NCBI RefSeq assembly: GCF_016806065.1
Contig: NZ_CP032405.1
Coordinates: forward strand, 2,508,001-2,572,000
Direction: 5' to 3'
Origin: Rhizobium rosettiformans
GTDB taxonomy: Bacteria; Pseudomonadota; Alphaproteobacteria; Rhizobiales; Rhizobiaceae
DNA length: 64,000 bases
Shown: positions 36,375-45,049 of the stretch, one piece after another
Layout of the letters: each line of letters begins with the position of its first letter
How positions within the stretch are numbered: position 1 is the first letter of the stretch
The notes under the pieces: generated by a model
Databases searched by the model: none
Seen by the model: the letters and a program-made list of their open reading frames with translations, nothing else
Told to the model about the DNA's origin: nothing
Position numbers and translations under genes: made by a program

Positions 36375-36522
36375 GGTCACCCCCACCCGACGCTGCGCGT
36401 CGACCTCCCCCCTCAAGGGGGAGGTGGGTGGTCGCCGTTAGCCTTGGTGCGAGCGCTAGCGGTAACACTCCACCCTCCCCTTGAGGGGGAGGGTCGGACC
36501 GAAGGTCCGGGGTGGGGTGATC
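36375..36522. repeat. RIME-like palindromic intergenic element
   Basis: Two inverted halves of about 50 bases start with GGTCACCCCCACCC and end with GGGGTGGGGTGATC. Each holds a hairpin: CCTCCCCC/GGGGGAGG near 36404-36425 and CCCTCCCC/GGGGAGGG near 36473-36493. Short GACG/CGTC and CGGACC/GGTCCG hairpins decorate the arms, and CCGTTAGC/GCTAGCGG pairs imperfectly at the centre. Such elements are dispersed in rhizobial genomes. This is the only copy seen in the window. Confidence 0.75.
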
Positions 36523-36568
36523 AGGCGGCCGTAAGCCGCCACATGGCATCAATCGAGAGGGAAGACCC

Positions 36569-37669
36569 TCAGACGATTTCCGTCGCCGCAATGCGGATCC
36601 CGAAGCCTTCGAGGCCGACATAGTGGCGCTCGCGCGACGAGAAGAGCCGGATCGAGGTGACGCCGAGATCCTTGAGGATCTGCGCGCCGAGGCCGATTTC
36701 CAGCCACTCGCTCTCGCGCGCCTGCGCTTCGGAATGGTCCTCGCGCTCGTGTTTGCCGCTGCGCGCCGTCGTCGAGACGCCGACGCCGACGGATCCCTCG
36801 CGTAGATAGACGATGACGCCACGGCCCTTTTCGGCGATCCGCTTCATGATTCCGTCGATCTGACGATCCGTCCCAAACACGTCCTTGCCGACATGCTCCA
36901 GATGCAGGCGAACCGGAATGTCTTCGCCGTCCCGGATGTCGCCGAAGACGACGGCGAGATGCTGCATCGGATCCCAGGGCAGGGAATAGGCATAGGCTTT
37001 GGCCGGACCATAGGGGGTCTGCAGATCGAACTTGGAGACGAGCTGGATCAGCGTCTCCTTGCGCTGGCGATAGGCGATGAGGTCGGCGACCGACACCTGC
37101 TTCAAGCGATGCTTGACGGCGAAATCGGCAACCTGCTGGCCACGCGTCACGCTGCCGTCGTCATTGACGAGTTCGCAGATGACGCCGATCGGCGGCAGGC
37201 CCGCGAGCTTGCAGAGGTCGACGGCAGCTTCTGTATGCCCTGACCGCATCAGAACTCCGCCTTCGCGGGCGACCAGCGGGAAGATATGGCCTGGGCGAAC
37301 GAAATCGGAAGGGCCGACATTCGGGTTGGCGAGGTTGCGCACCGTCAGCGTCCGGTCGTCCGCCGAAATGCCTGTTGTCGTGCCATGCTTGAAGTCGACG
37401 GAGACGGTGAAAGCGGTTGTATGGGCGCTGTCGTTCTCCGCCACCATGGCCGAGAGGTTCAGGCGCTTGGCCTCTTCCTTCGGCATTGGCGTGCAGACGA
37501 TGCCCGAGGTGTGGCGCACGATGAAGGCCATCTTGTCGGCGGTGCAGTGAACGGCGGCAACGATCAGGTCCCCTTCGTTCTCGCGGCCGTCATCGTCGGT
37601 GACGACGACGATTTCGCCGGCTTCGAAGGCGCGGATCGCCTCGACGACGCGCTTCTGGTCATAGCTCAT
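36569..37669 (-). CDS. ribB: 3,4-dihydroxy-2-butanone-4-phosphate synthase with degenerate GTP cyclohydrolase II domain
   Basis: 366 residues. The N-terminal RibB domain has VVTDDDGRENEGDLIVAA, HTSGIVCTPM and REGGVLMRSGHTEAAVDLCKLAG (last by its ends REGGVL and DLCKLAG), all intact, so it should make the four-carbon unit of riboflavin from ribulose 5-phosphate. The C-terminal RibA-like domain lacks the zinc cysteines: where active enzymes have C-x-GDVFGS-x-RCDC this reads LHLEHVGKDVFGTDRQID. GTP cyclohydrolase II activity is therefore not expected. The gene follows aroC by 11 bases. Confidence 0.92.
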   Translation of the reverse strand: MSYDQKRVVEAIRAFEAGEIVVVTDDDGRENEGDLIVAAVHCTADKMAFIVRHTSGIVCTPMPKEEAKRLNLSAMVAENDSAHTTAFTVSVDFKHGTTTGISADDRTLTVRNLANPNVGPSDFVRPGHIFPLVAREGGVLMRSGHTEAAVDLCKLAGLPPIGVICELVNDDGSVTRGQQVADFAVKHRLKQVSVADLIAYRQRKETLIQLVSKFDLQTPYGPAKAYAYSLPWDPMQHLAVVFGDIRDGEDIPVRLHLEHVGKDVFGTDRQIDGIMKRIAEKGRGVIVYLREGSVGVGVSTTARSGKHEREDHSEAQARESEWLEIGLGAQILKDLGVTSIRLFSSRERHYVGLEGFGIRIAATEIV

Positions 37670-37680
37670 GGGACAAGTCC

Positions 37681-38775
37681 TTATCTGGTCCGGCCGTTCT
37701 GGCCGCGGTCTCTCAGGATATGGTCGAGAATGGTGCAGGCGAGCATCGCCTCGCCGACGGGCACGGCGCGGATGCCGACGCAGGGGTCGTGGCGGCCCTT
37801 GGTGCGCACATCGACTTCATTGCCATCGGCATCGATCGAGCGCTTCTCGGTCAGGATCGACGAAGTCGGCTTGATGGCGAAGCGCGCGACGATCGGCTCG
37901 CCGGTCGAAATGCCGCCAAGCACGCCGCCGGCATGGTTCGACAGGAAGACGGGCTTGCCGTCCGCCCCGATCCGCATCTCGTCGGCGTTCTCCTCACCGG
38001 TGATTTCGGCCGCCTGGAAACCGTTCCCGACCTCGACGCCCTTGACCGCATTGATCGACATCAGGCCGGCTGCAATCTCCTGATCGAGCTTGCCATAGAC
38101 GGGTGCGCCAATGCCGGCCGGCACGCCTTCGGCGATGACTTCGATCACGGCTCCGACAGAGGAGCCTGCCTTGCGAATGCTGTCGAGATACTCCTCGAAG
38201 ACGGGAACCATCGCGGCATCAGGGCAGAAGAACGGGTTCTGTTCGACCTGCGCCCAGTCCCAGTTCTCGCGGTTAATCTTGTGCGTGCCGATCTGCACCA
38301 GCGCGCCACGAATGGTAACGCCGGGCATGGCAAGGCGGGCCAGCGCACCGGCTGCCACGCGGGCGGCCGTCTCGCGGGCGGAAGAGCGCCCACCGCCACG
38401 ATAGTCGCGGATCCCGTATTTCAGATCATAGGTATAATCGGCATGGCCGGGGCGATAACGCTTGGCGATCTCGCCGTAATCCTTCGAGCGCTGGTCGGTA
38501 TTCTCGATGAACAGCGAGACCGGCGTGCCGGTCGTGATCATCGTTCCGTCTTCCTGCGGCATAACGCCGGAGAGCACTTTCACGATATCGTCTTCGCGCC
38601 GCTGGGTGACGAAGCGCGACTGGCCGGGTTTGCGCTTGTCCATGAAGACCTGCAGATCCTCCTGGGCGAAGCGGACACCCGGAGGGCAGCCGTCGACAAC
38701 AGCGCCGAGCGCCGGCCCGTGGCTTTCGCCCCAGGTGGTGACGCGGAAGAGATGACCGAAGGTATTGTGCGACAT
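37681..38775 (-). CDS. aroC: Chorismate synthase
   Basis: 364 residues. [20 protein letters not shown] is the signature N-terminus, and [20 protein letters not shown] with [18 protein letters not shown] binds FMN and EPSP (both blocks are classic AroC motifs). It makes chorismate from 5-enolpyruvylshikimate 3-phosphate. The ATG at 38775 is fixed by that N-terminus. A small hairpin (CCGGAA/TTCCGG, 38804-38819) lies in the leader. It is in an operon with ribB. Confidence 0.96.
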   Translation of the reverse strand: MSHNTFGHLFRVTTWGESHGPALGAVVDGCPPGVRFAQEDLQVFMDKRKPGQSRFVTQRREDDIVKVLSGVMPQEDGTMITTGTPVSLFIENTDQRSKDYGEIAKRYRPGHADYTYDLKYGIRDYRGGGRSSARETAARVAAGALARLAMPGVTIRGALVQIGTHKINRENWDWAQVEQNPFFCPDAAMVPVFEEYLDSIRKAGSSVGAVIEVIAEGVPAGIGAPVYGKLDQEIAAGLMSINAVKGVEVGNGFQAAEITGEENADEMRIGADGKPVFLSNHAGGVLGGISTGEPIVARFAIKPTSSILTEKRSIDADGNEVDVRTKGRHDPCVGIRAVPVGEAMLACTILDHILRDRGQNGRTR

Positions 38776-38950
38776 GCGTATGCTACCGTCCCATTCTCGC
38801 CTTCCGGAACGTCTTCCGGCGGGCCCTGCCTTGGATGGCGTCACTCATAGAGCAAATTGACAATTTCTGTGAAGCGCTTTTGCGCCGCGCGCCGCCGATT
38901 TGCGACGACACAGTGTCACCGAAGCGTCTGTGATCCGCCCATGCGCCGGC

Positions 38951-41900
38951 TCAAGACGCCTTGCGCTGCGGCAGGCGGTCGACGAAGCGGGTGAAATCCT
39001 CGAAGGAGAGCGGTTTGGCGAAGGCGTAACCCTGCAGGTAGTCGCAGCCGAGCTGCCGCAGGATGCCCGCATGTTCCTGCGTTTCGACGCCTTCGGCAAC
39101 GGTCTCGATGCCGAGCGAGCGGGCGATCTCGACGATATTGCGCACGAGGCTTCGTTCCTGTGGCTGCACGGTGACCGGCATGACCAGCTGGCGGTCAATC
39201 TTCAGCCGTTTCGGCTTGAGCTTCAGGAGCGAGACGATCGAGGTATGGCCGGTACCGAAATCGTCGATTTCGATGTCGATGCCGAGCGCCTTGATCCTCT
39301 CGATATTCTCGGAGGCAAACGTGTCGCTATCGTCAAGGAAGATCGACTCCACCAATTCGAAACAAATCGAACCGGGCGCAATGGCAAGGCCTTTCAACTG
39401 GTCGATCAGGTTGTCGTCATGCAGGCGCTTGGACGATACGTTGACCGAAATGCGAGGCACCTGCATGCCAAGCGCCGTCCAGCGCATCTGGTCCTTGAGC
39501 GCGGTCTGCAGCACGAGTTCGTCGATGCGTGCCATCACGTTCAGGTCTTCGGCGACCTTCAGGAAGTTGCCGGAGGCAAGGATGCCGCGGTCCGGATGGC
39601 GCCAGCGGATCAGGGCTTCCGCGCCACAGAGCTGCATGCTGGAGGCCTCGAATTGCGGCTGGTACCAGACGATGAACTCGTCGCGGTCGAGACCGGCCAG
39701 CATGTCGTCGGCCATGCGTTTCTTGGCGACGATGTTGGCCTGCAGGTCCGGGGTGAAGAACTCGTAGCAGTTCCGGCCCTTTTCCTTGGCTTGGTAGAGC
39801 GCGATGTCGGCGTTGATCAGCACCTTACGCGGGTCGGGTGCCGCGCCATGCGATTGCGCGATCCCGATCGAGACGCCGCAGCGGCAATCGAAACCTTCGA
39901 AGTCGAGCGGCTGGCGCATCTCGTCGATGATCTTGTTGGCGAGCGTCGCGAGCTCGTCGACCGAAGTCTGCCGCCGTGCCAGGACCACGAATTCATCGCC
40001 GCCGATACGAGCGACCAAATCACCGCGCGGGACATGTTTCATCAGGATGCGCGACGCATGTACCAGCATGGCATCACCCGCCGCATGTCCAAGCGTGTCG
40101 TTGATTTCCTTGAAGCGGTCGAGGTCGAGATGCAGGATCGCGAATTTGGACGATAGACGGTCGCCGTTGCGCACTAGCGTGTCCAGCTCGAGATCGAGCT
40201 TGCGGCGATTGGCGAGCGAGGTCAGTGGATCGTGCAGGGCGTTGAACTCGATCCGGTTCTTGGCAAGCTCCAGCTCGATGTTGCGCATGTCGGCTTCCGC
40301 CTTGGCATTGCGCAGCTGTTCGGCAAGCAGCGCGTCGGCCGTGACGTCAAAGGCAATGCCGATCAGCTTCTTCTTGCCGTCGCGCCCGATATGCGGCTGG
40401 CCGACCGAGCGGATGTAGCGGGTCTCACCGTTTTGAAGGACGACGCGCTGAGTCGTGTTGAGCGTCTGATCCAGCGTCGCGGCCCGCTTGGTGGCGAGCT
40501 GGATTTCTCCGCGATCGTCGGCATGCAGGCGAGACAGCCAGAGATGCTCGGTCACAGGCTTGTCACTGTAGGGGATCCCGTAGAGCTGGTGCATGCGCTC
40601 GTCCCAGATCGCGCTCCGTGTCACCGGATCGCCCTCCCAGGTGCCGCAATTGTAGGAGCCGAGCGCCAGATCCAGGCGCTGCGAGGCTTCTGCCAGCTGG
40701 TGCTCGCGGCTGGAAAGTTCCTCGAGAGCAAGCTCCAGCTCGGCATTCTTGATGTCGCTGTTCTCCTTGGCGCGGCTCAGCGATTGGGTGACCAGCGTAT
40801 CGGTCGTCACGTCGCAGACGATGCCGGTAATGCTGCCATCGCTGGTGCGGGCACCCACCGAGCGCAGATAGCGGAAACTGTCGTCGGACAGCGGAACGCG
40901 GTAGCTGATGTCCCATTGATCGGCGGTCGCGGCGACGACGGCGTCGAAATAGAGCTGTTCGGCGCGACCGATATCATCGGCATGCAGCGATGCGAACCAG
41001 TCCGCCAGTCGGTCTTCCTCATCCGTGAGGCTGTTGGGCAGGCCATGCAGGCCGGCACTGCGACTGTCCCAGATCAGCGCATGGGTCGAGGCGTCGATCT
41101 CCCAGATGCCGATATTGGACGTCTCCAGCGCGAGCTGAAACCGCTGCGACAGTTCGAGCAGCCGCTGTTCGCGACCCCGCAAACGCTTGATGTTCAGGTT
41201 GCGCTCGCGCAGCAGGAAAAGGGCAAGCAGCACGGAGCTGGTCATCGCGACGACGCCGGCGAGTACCAGGAGGCGGCTCGGCAAGAGCCTGTTCATGGCG
41301 GCATTCCAGCCCTCTGCCGGCACGCCATACAGAGTGTAGCTCAGATGTTCGTCGGCAGACGTGGCGGTGACCGGGTTATCATCGAAAATCGTCTCGTCAC
41401 CGAAGACTTCATCGGTTCCATCGGCGGAGGGCATGACGATGGCGACCTTGGTATGGTCGTGACCGTCATGGTCCGGCAGGTCCACTTCCGTCAGCAGTTC
41501 ATAGTGATCGAAGAAGCGGTCCGCATTGATCTCGACGACGAGGGCGATCCATGCCGCGCTCGACTGCCACGAAACGGGCGGCACCGGAATATCGATGCTG
41601 ATGGTGCGCGAATCCCTGGTGACTTTCGGGGTGAAGGCCATGCGAGCGGGATCGTCGAGCGTGGCGAGGCGAATACTATCAAACTGAGGGTTGTCGACGA
41701 TCAGGCGGTTTACAGTCCGATTGAACTCCAACGGAGACAACATGCCGTCATCGGCGATGTCGTCCGCCAAAGACAACGCAAGATTGATGTCGTGATCCAG
41801 ATGGGTCTTGATGTCCGACTGCACCCGCAGGAGGCGATCCAGTATGCCGTGCTCGATGCGGCCCTTCTCGGTCAGCGCGGTCTGGCGGTCGATCATCAGC

Positions 41901-42004
41901 CCGGCGGACACGATGAGCACGCTCAGCACTGCAGCACCGATCAGCCAGAGCATGCCGTTGCTCAGTCGCCTGTCGGCACGCGCGTCCATCGTCAACTTGC
42001 GCAA
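38951..42004 (-). CDS. Membrane-bound diguanylate cyclase/phosphodiesterase (PAS-PAS-GGDEF-EAL)
   Basis: 1017 residues. TM1 (about 18-38) and TM2 (about 245-267) bracket a periplasmic sensor with a His/Asp patch (DLPDHDGHDHTK). Two PAS-3-like domains (about 280-400 and 435-560) follow, then GGDEF (ARIGGDEFVVL) and EAL (GAEALIRWRHP, ISVNVSSKRL, FELVES, IDDFGTGHTS, KIDRQLV, AEGVET). EAL catalytic residues are all present. The GGDEF inhibitory RxxD site is missing (PRGD instead), so product feedback on the cyclase is probably lost. The start is TTG at 42004 with GGGAAG 7 bases upstream; ATG at 41989 is the alternative. Confidence 0.92.
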   Translation of the reverse strand: MRKLTMDARADRRLSNGMLWLIGAAVLSVLIVSAGLMIDRQTALTEKGRIEHGILDRLLRVQSDIKTHLDHDINLALSLADDIADDGMLSPLEFNRTVNRLIVDNPQFDSIRLATLDDPARMAFTPKVTRDSRTISIDIPVPPVSWQSSAAWIALVVEINADRFFDHYELLTEVDLPDHDGHDHTKVAIVMPSADGTDEVFGDETIFDDNPVTATSADEHLSYTLYGVPAEGWNAAMNRLLPSRLLVLAGVVAMTSSVLLALFLLRERNLNIKRLRGREQRLLELSQRFQLALETSNIGIWEIDASTHALIWDSRSAGLHGLPNSLTDEEDRLADWFASLHADDIGRAEQLYFDAVVAATADQWDISYRVPLSDDSFRYLRSVGARTSDGSITGIVCDVTTDTLVTQSLSRAKENSDIKNAELELALEELSSREHQLAEASQRLDLALGSYNCGTWEGDPVTRSAIWDERMHQLYGIPYSDKPVTEHLWLSRLHADDRGEIQLATKRAATLDQTLNTTQRVVLQNGETRYIRSVGQPHIGRDGKKKLIGIAFDVTADALLAEQLRNAKAEADMRNIELELAKNRIEFNALHDPLTSLANRRKLDLELDTLVRNGDRLSSKFAILHLDLDRFKEINDTLGHAAGDAMLVHASRILMKHVPRGDLVARIGGDEFVVLARRQTSVDELATLANKIIDEMRQPLDFEGFDCRCGVSIGIAQSHGAAPDPRKVLINADIALYQAKEKGRNCYEFFTPDLQANIVAKKRMADDMLAGLDRDEFIVWYQPQFEASSMQLCGAEALIRWRHPDRGILASGNFLKVAEDLNVMARIDELVLQTALKDQMRWTALGMQVPRISVNVSSKRLHDDNLIDQLKGLAIAPGSICFELVESIFLDDSDTFASENIERIKALGIDIEIDDFGTGHTSIVSLLKLKPKRLKIDRQLVMPVTVQPQERSLVRNIVEIARSLGIETVAEGVETQEHAGILRQLGCDYLQGYAFAKPLSFEDFTRFVDRLPQRKAS

Positions 42005-42283
42005 GTGTAAGCTTCCCTTGACCCCGATTGCGCTAAGCCTATGGGTCTGCGGTTAATTTAGGATTTCGTCAGGGGCAGGTTTTTTTATCGTTTCGCTGTT
42101 TATCGGACGCACGAAAGACCTTGAGCCCATAGTTTGTCGGGGGACAGCGGCGAACGCGCTTGATCCCGGTTGCCCTTCGGGTCCACTATCCCCCGAAATG
42201 ACATTGTCAGGGGCGAATTCCGCCACATTCAGGAGGCTAGTTTGCAGTCGGTTTCAGCAGTGATTTGGTCGAGGGTGGTTTGC

Positions 42284-42544
42284 ATGCGTATCGTTATATC
42301 CCTGCTTCTCGCCACCGCGGGCTTCCTGTCACCGGTCAGCGTCTATGCCGGCAGCGCCGATGTGGAAGCCACCATTCGTGATGTGAACGTCGACGGCATG
42401 AGCCTCGTCCTGGATGACGGCAAGACCTATGCCGTTCCCTCGGAATTCAACTTCGAGGGTCTGGAGCCGGGCCAGAAGGTCATCGTCTTCTACACCGAGG
42501 TGGATGGCAAGCGCGTCGTCGATGATCTGGAAGTTCTCCAGTAG
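42284..42544 (+). CDS. DUF1344 family small exported protein
   Basis: 86 residues. A signal peptide (MRIVISLLLATAGFLSPVSV, cleavage near YAG-SA) precedes a beta-rich domain: ATIRDVNVDGMSLVLDDGKTY, then NFEGLEPGQKVIVFYTEVDGKRVV. This matches DUF1344 periplasmic proteins common in rhizobia, function unknown. Start choice is open: AGGAGG at 42231-42236 sits 5 bases before an in-frame TTG at 42242, which would add 14 residues, whereas the ATG at 42284 gives a normal signal peptide and has GAGGG upstream. Confidence 0.78.
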   Translation: MRIVISLLLATAGFLSPVSVYAGSADVEATIRDVNVDGMSLVLDDGKTYAVPSEFNFEGLEPGQKVIVFYTEVDGKRVVDDLEVLQ

Positions 42545-42585
42545 AAAGCGCGGGGCTGCCCGAAGACGGCGGCCCGTTCGGGACC

Positions 42586-43176
42586 TCAGATCCAGCCTAT
42601 CAGTTTCCGGTCGCGATCGATCTTCAGGATCCGGTCCTGCGGAATGTTCATCTCGCAGGCTTCGTCCTCACTGACATTGCCAATCAGCCGGAAGCAGCTG
42701 CGGATGACGCCACCATGGCTGACGCAGACGGTCTGCTGCTCGACAGAGGTCAGCCAAGCGCCAATCCGCCAGGACAGGATCTCATAGCTTTCCGCATCGT
42801 CGCCGGGCGGTATGAACCCCCACTTCTGGCGCGCCCGTTCTTCGACCCGCTCTGGCGCGCGTTGTGCCAGTTCCGGCAGTGTCGAGCCCTCCCAATCGCC
42901 GAAGGAGAGCTCCTTCAACCGATCGTCGAGCCGGTAGTCGCCCGGCGGCAGACCCATGGCGCCACGCACCCGTTCCATCGTGTCGCGCGTGCGTCCGAGC
43001 GGGGAGCTCACAAAGTCGAAATCCCCGGCGCGGCGACCGAGGATTTCACCGAGCTTGCGCCCGTTTTCAGTGGCCTGCTGGCGGCCGGTGTCGTTGAGGC
43101 CGATATCCTTCTGGCCTTGCATCCGGCCCTCGGCATTCCAATCGGTCTGGCCGTGGCGGATCATGTAGATGAGCAC
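42586..43176 (-). CDS. Histidine phosphatase family protein
   Basis: 196 residues. The catalytic RHG is in YMIRHGQTDWNAEGRMQGQ, the second Arg in SSPLGRTRDTMERV, the acid Glu in DDRLKELSFGDWEGS and the second His in VCVSHGGVIRS. It belongs to the phosphoglycerate-mutase-like branch; the substrate is not predictable. The start is a GTG with GGAG 8 bases upstream, 16 bases after the fabI stop, so the pair is co-transcribed. Confidence 0.9.
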   Translation of the reverse strand: MLIYMIRHGQTDWNAEGRMQGQKDIGLNDTGRQQATENGRKLGEILGRRAGDFDFVSSPLGRTRDTMERVRGAMGLPPGDYRLDDRLKELSFGDWEGSTLPELAQRAPERVEERARQKWGFIPPGDDAESYEILSWRIGAWLTSVEQQTVCVSHGGVIRSCFRLIGNVSEDEACEMNIPQDRILKIDRDRKLIGWI

Positions 43177-43192
43177 GGCGTAGTCTCCGAAT

Positions 43193-44011
43193 TCAGTCTT
43201 TGCCGAGAACGATGTCGGGCGCGTCGACCGACTTCATGCCAACCGTGTGATAACCGCAGTCGACATGGTGCACTTCGCCGGAAACGCCGGTCGAGAGGTC
43301 GGACAAGAGATACATGCCCGACTTGCCGACCTCGTCGGTCGTGACGTTGCGCTTCAGCGGCGAATGATACTCGTTCCACTTGAGGATGTAGCGGAAGTCG
43401 CCGATGCCGGAAGCCGCAAGCGTCTTGATCGGGCCGGCCGAGATGGCGTTGACGCGGATGCCGCGACCGCCCATGTCGACGGCGAGATAGCGCACGGACG
43501 CCTCGAGTGCAGCCTTCGCCACGCCCATCACGTTGTAGTGCGGCATGACCTTTTCGGCACCGTAATAGGTGAGCGTCAGCAGCGAACCGCCGTCGTTCAT
43601 GATCTTTTCCGCACGCGCCGCGACGGCGGTGAACGAATAGACCGAGATGTCCATGGTCCGGGCAAAGTTGTCGCGCGTCGTCTCGATGTAGCGGCCCGTC
43701 AGCTCGTCCTTGTCGGAGAAGGCGATGGCATGCACGACGAAGTCGATCTTGCCCCACTTGGCTTCGATATTGTTGAAGACGGCGTCGATGCTCTCGAGAT
43801 TGGTGACATCGCAGTCGCCGGCGAGGAAGGCATCCAGTTCCTGGGCGAGCGGCTCGACGCGCTTCTTCAGGGCATCGCCCTGCCAGGTCAGCGCAATCTC
43901 GGCGCCCTGGTCGCGGCAGGCCTTGGCGATACCCCAGGCGATGGAGCGATTGTTGGCGACACCCATGATGACGCCGCGCTTGCCTGCCATGAGGCCGGAA
44001 CCTTGAACCAT
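43193..44011 (-). CDS. fabI: Enoyl-[acyl-carrier-protein] reductase (NADH)
   Basis: 272 residues. A short-chain dehydrogenase fold of the FabI type: GVANNRSIAWGIAKACRDQG for NADH, then LTLTYYGAEKVMPHYNVMGVAKAALE with the Tyr-(x)6-Lys catalytic pair (by its ends LTLTYYG and AKAALE), and SAGPIKTLAASGI, the flexible substrate loop. It reduces enoyl-ACP in fatty acid elongation. The ATG at 44011 follows AAAGGATC. Known target of triclosan in other bacteria. Confidence 0.95.
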   Translation of the reverse strand: MVQGSGLMAGKRGVIMGVANNRSIAWGIAKACRDQGAEIALTWQGDALKKRVEPLAQELDAFLAGDCDVTNLESIDAVFNNIEAKWGKIDFVVHAIAFSDKDELTGRYIETTRDNFARTMDISVYSFTAVAARAEKIMNDGGSLLTLTYYGAEKVMPHYNVMGVAKAALEASVRYLAVDMGGRGIRVNAISAGPIKTLAASGIGDFRYILKWNEYHSPLKRNVTTDEVGKSGMYLLSDLSTGVSGEVHHVDCGYHTVGMKSVDAPDIVLGKD

Positions 44012-44236
44012 ATCGGGATCCTTTGAGACTTTCGTTGGGGAGCCTATGGCATAGGCCGATCCGGGGTTCAAGATTGAACCAGATCATCGATGGTGCGAAC
44101 GGGGGACATTGCCTGTGTACTTCAAAATTCCCTCATAAATCAGCGATGAAGCACCGTGCTGCCTCTTTGCCGGTCTCGGAATTGGGAACCCTCTGTCGCT
44201 CTTGCTGTTGGGCTCGTCATGACGGAGGGCACGATG

Positions 44237-45016
44237 ATGGACGAGATATTCACAGCAAGGCGCAAGACGGGCTACGCGGTCATGGGATCAGCCGCCCTCG
44301 GTTTTGCGCTGGGAGGATTCTTCGACGGCATCCTGCTGCACCAGATCCTGCAATGGCACCATCTCTTAAGTGGCCTGCCTGAAGCCGCCGCCGATCTCCG
44401 ATTTCTGGTCATGACGGATGGGATGTTCCATCTCGCCATGTATGGCGTTGCCGCTCTCGGGATCTTCTGGCTCTGGCGGGGTCGCAAGGCGATCGCAGCG
44501 GAGGGCGCAGGCCGCCTCGGGCTGGCCTGGGCAATGATCGGTTTCGGCAGCTGGCACGTCGTCGACGCTGTTCTGTCCCACTGGCTTCTCGGCATCCACC
44601 GCATACGGATGGACAGCGAAACGCCGCTCTTTTGGGACATTCTCTGGCTTTGTCTCTTCGGGCTCGGACCCATCCTGCTCGGCATCTGGATCAAGAGTGG
44701 GGGCAGGGGAATGGGCCTCCGCTCTGCGCCTCTCGTTCTGGCCGCGATCACCATCGCTGCCGGCACGATGCAGGCTTTCCCACCAGCAGCAGAGGGGCCG
44801 GTAGTTGTCCTCTTCCGGTCCGGAATGGCGGAGGCCGAAGTCATGGCCGCGATCGAAGCGGTTGATGGGGTATTCGCGGCAAGTGATGCCACCGGCACCC
44901 TCTGGGCGATCGCTCTGCCTGACGGCGCGTCAGCAACCAGCCTCTATGCTCATGGTGCATTGGTCGTCAGCGGCGCGGGCCTGTCGGCCGGCTGCCTCGA
45001 CTACGTCAGAGCCTGA
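44237..45016 (+). CDS. DUF2243 membrane protein with extra C-terminal domain
   Basis: 259 residues. The first 150 residues are the DUF2243 four-helix membrane domain: LGGFFDGILLHQILQWHHLL, MTDGMFHLAMYG and GSWHVVDAVLSHWLLGIHRIR, rich in membrane histidines that suggest metal or haem binding. DUF2243 proteins usually end there. This one continues through another hydrophobic segment (APLVLAAITIAAGTMQAF) to a soluble module of about 70 residues (GPVVVLFRSGMAEAEVMAAI, AVDGVFAASDATGTLWAIAL) resembling the alpha/beta inhibitor-I9-like domains at the ends of some envelope proteins. GGAGGG 7 bases upstream favours the ATG at 44237 over 44234. Confidence 0.78.
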   Translation: MDEIFTARRKTGYAVMGSAALGFALGGFFDGILLHQILQWHHLLSGLPEAAADLRFLVMTDGMFHLAMYGVAALGIFWLWRGRKAIAAEGAGRLGLAWAMIGFGSWHVVDAVLSHWLLGIHRIRMDSETPLFWDILWLCLFGLGPILLGIWIKSGGRGMGLRSAPLVLAAITIAAGTMQAFPPAAEGPVVVLFRSGMAEAEVMAAIEAVDGVFAASDATGTLWAIALPDGASATSLYAHGALVVSGAGLSAGCLDYVRA

Positions 45017-45049
45017 TGATCCGATGAGTATGTTCAGGAAGGGAAGGGC

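Noticed and set aside
37670..38950. FMN riboswitch controlling ribB
   Set aside because: ribB follows aroC by 11 bases and no FMN aptamer motif was recognised before aroC.
40232..42010. Long open frame (592 codons) antisense to the GGDEF-EAL gene
   Set aside because: No domain or ribosome site; the minus-strand protein has clear catalytic motifs over the same bases.
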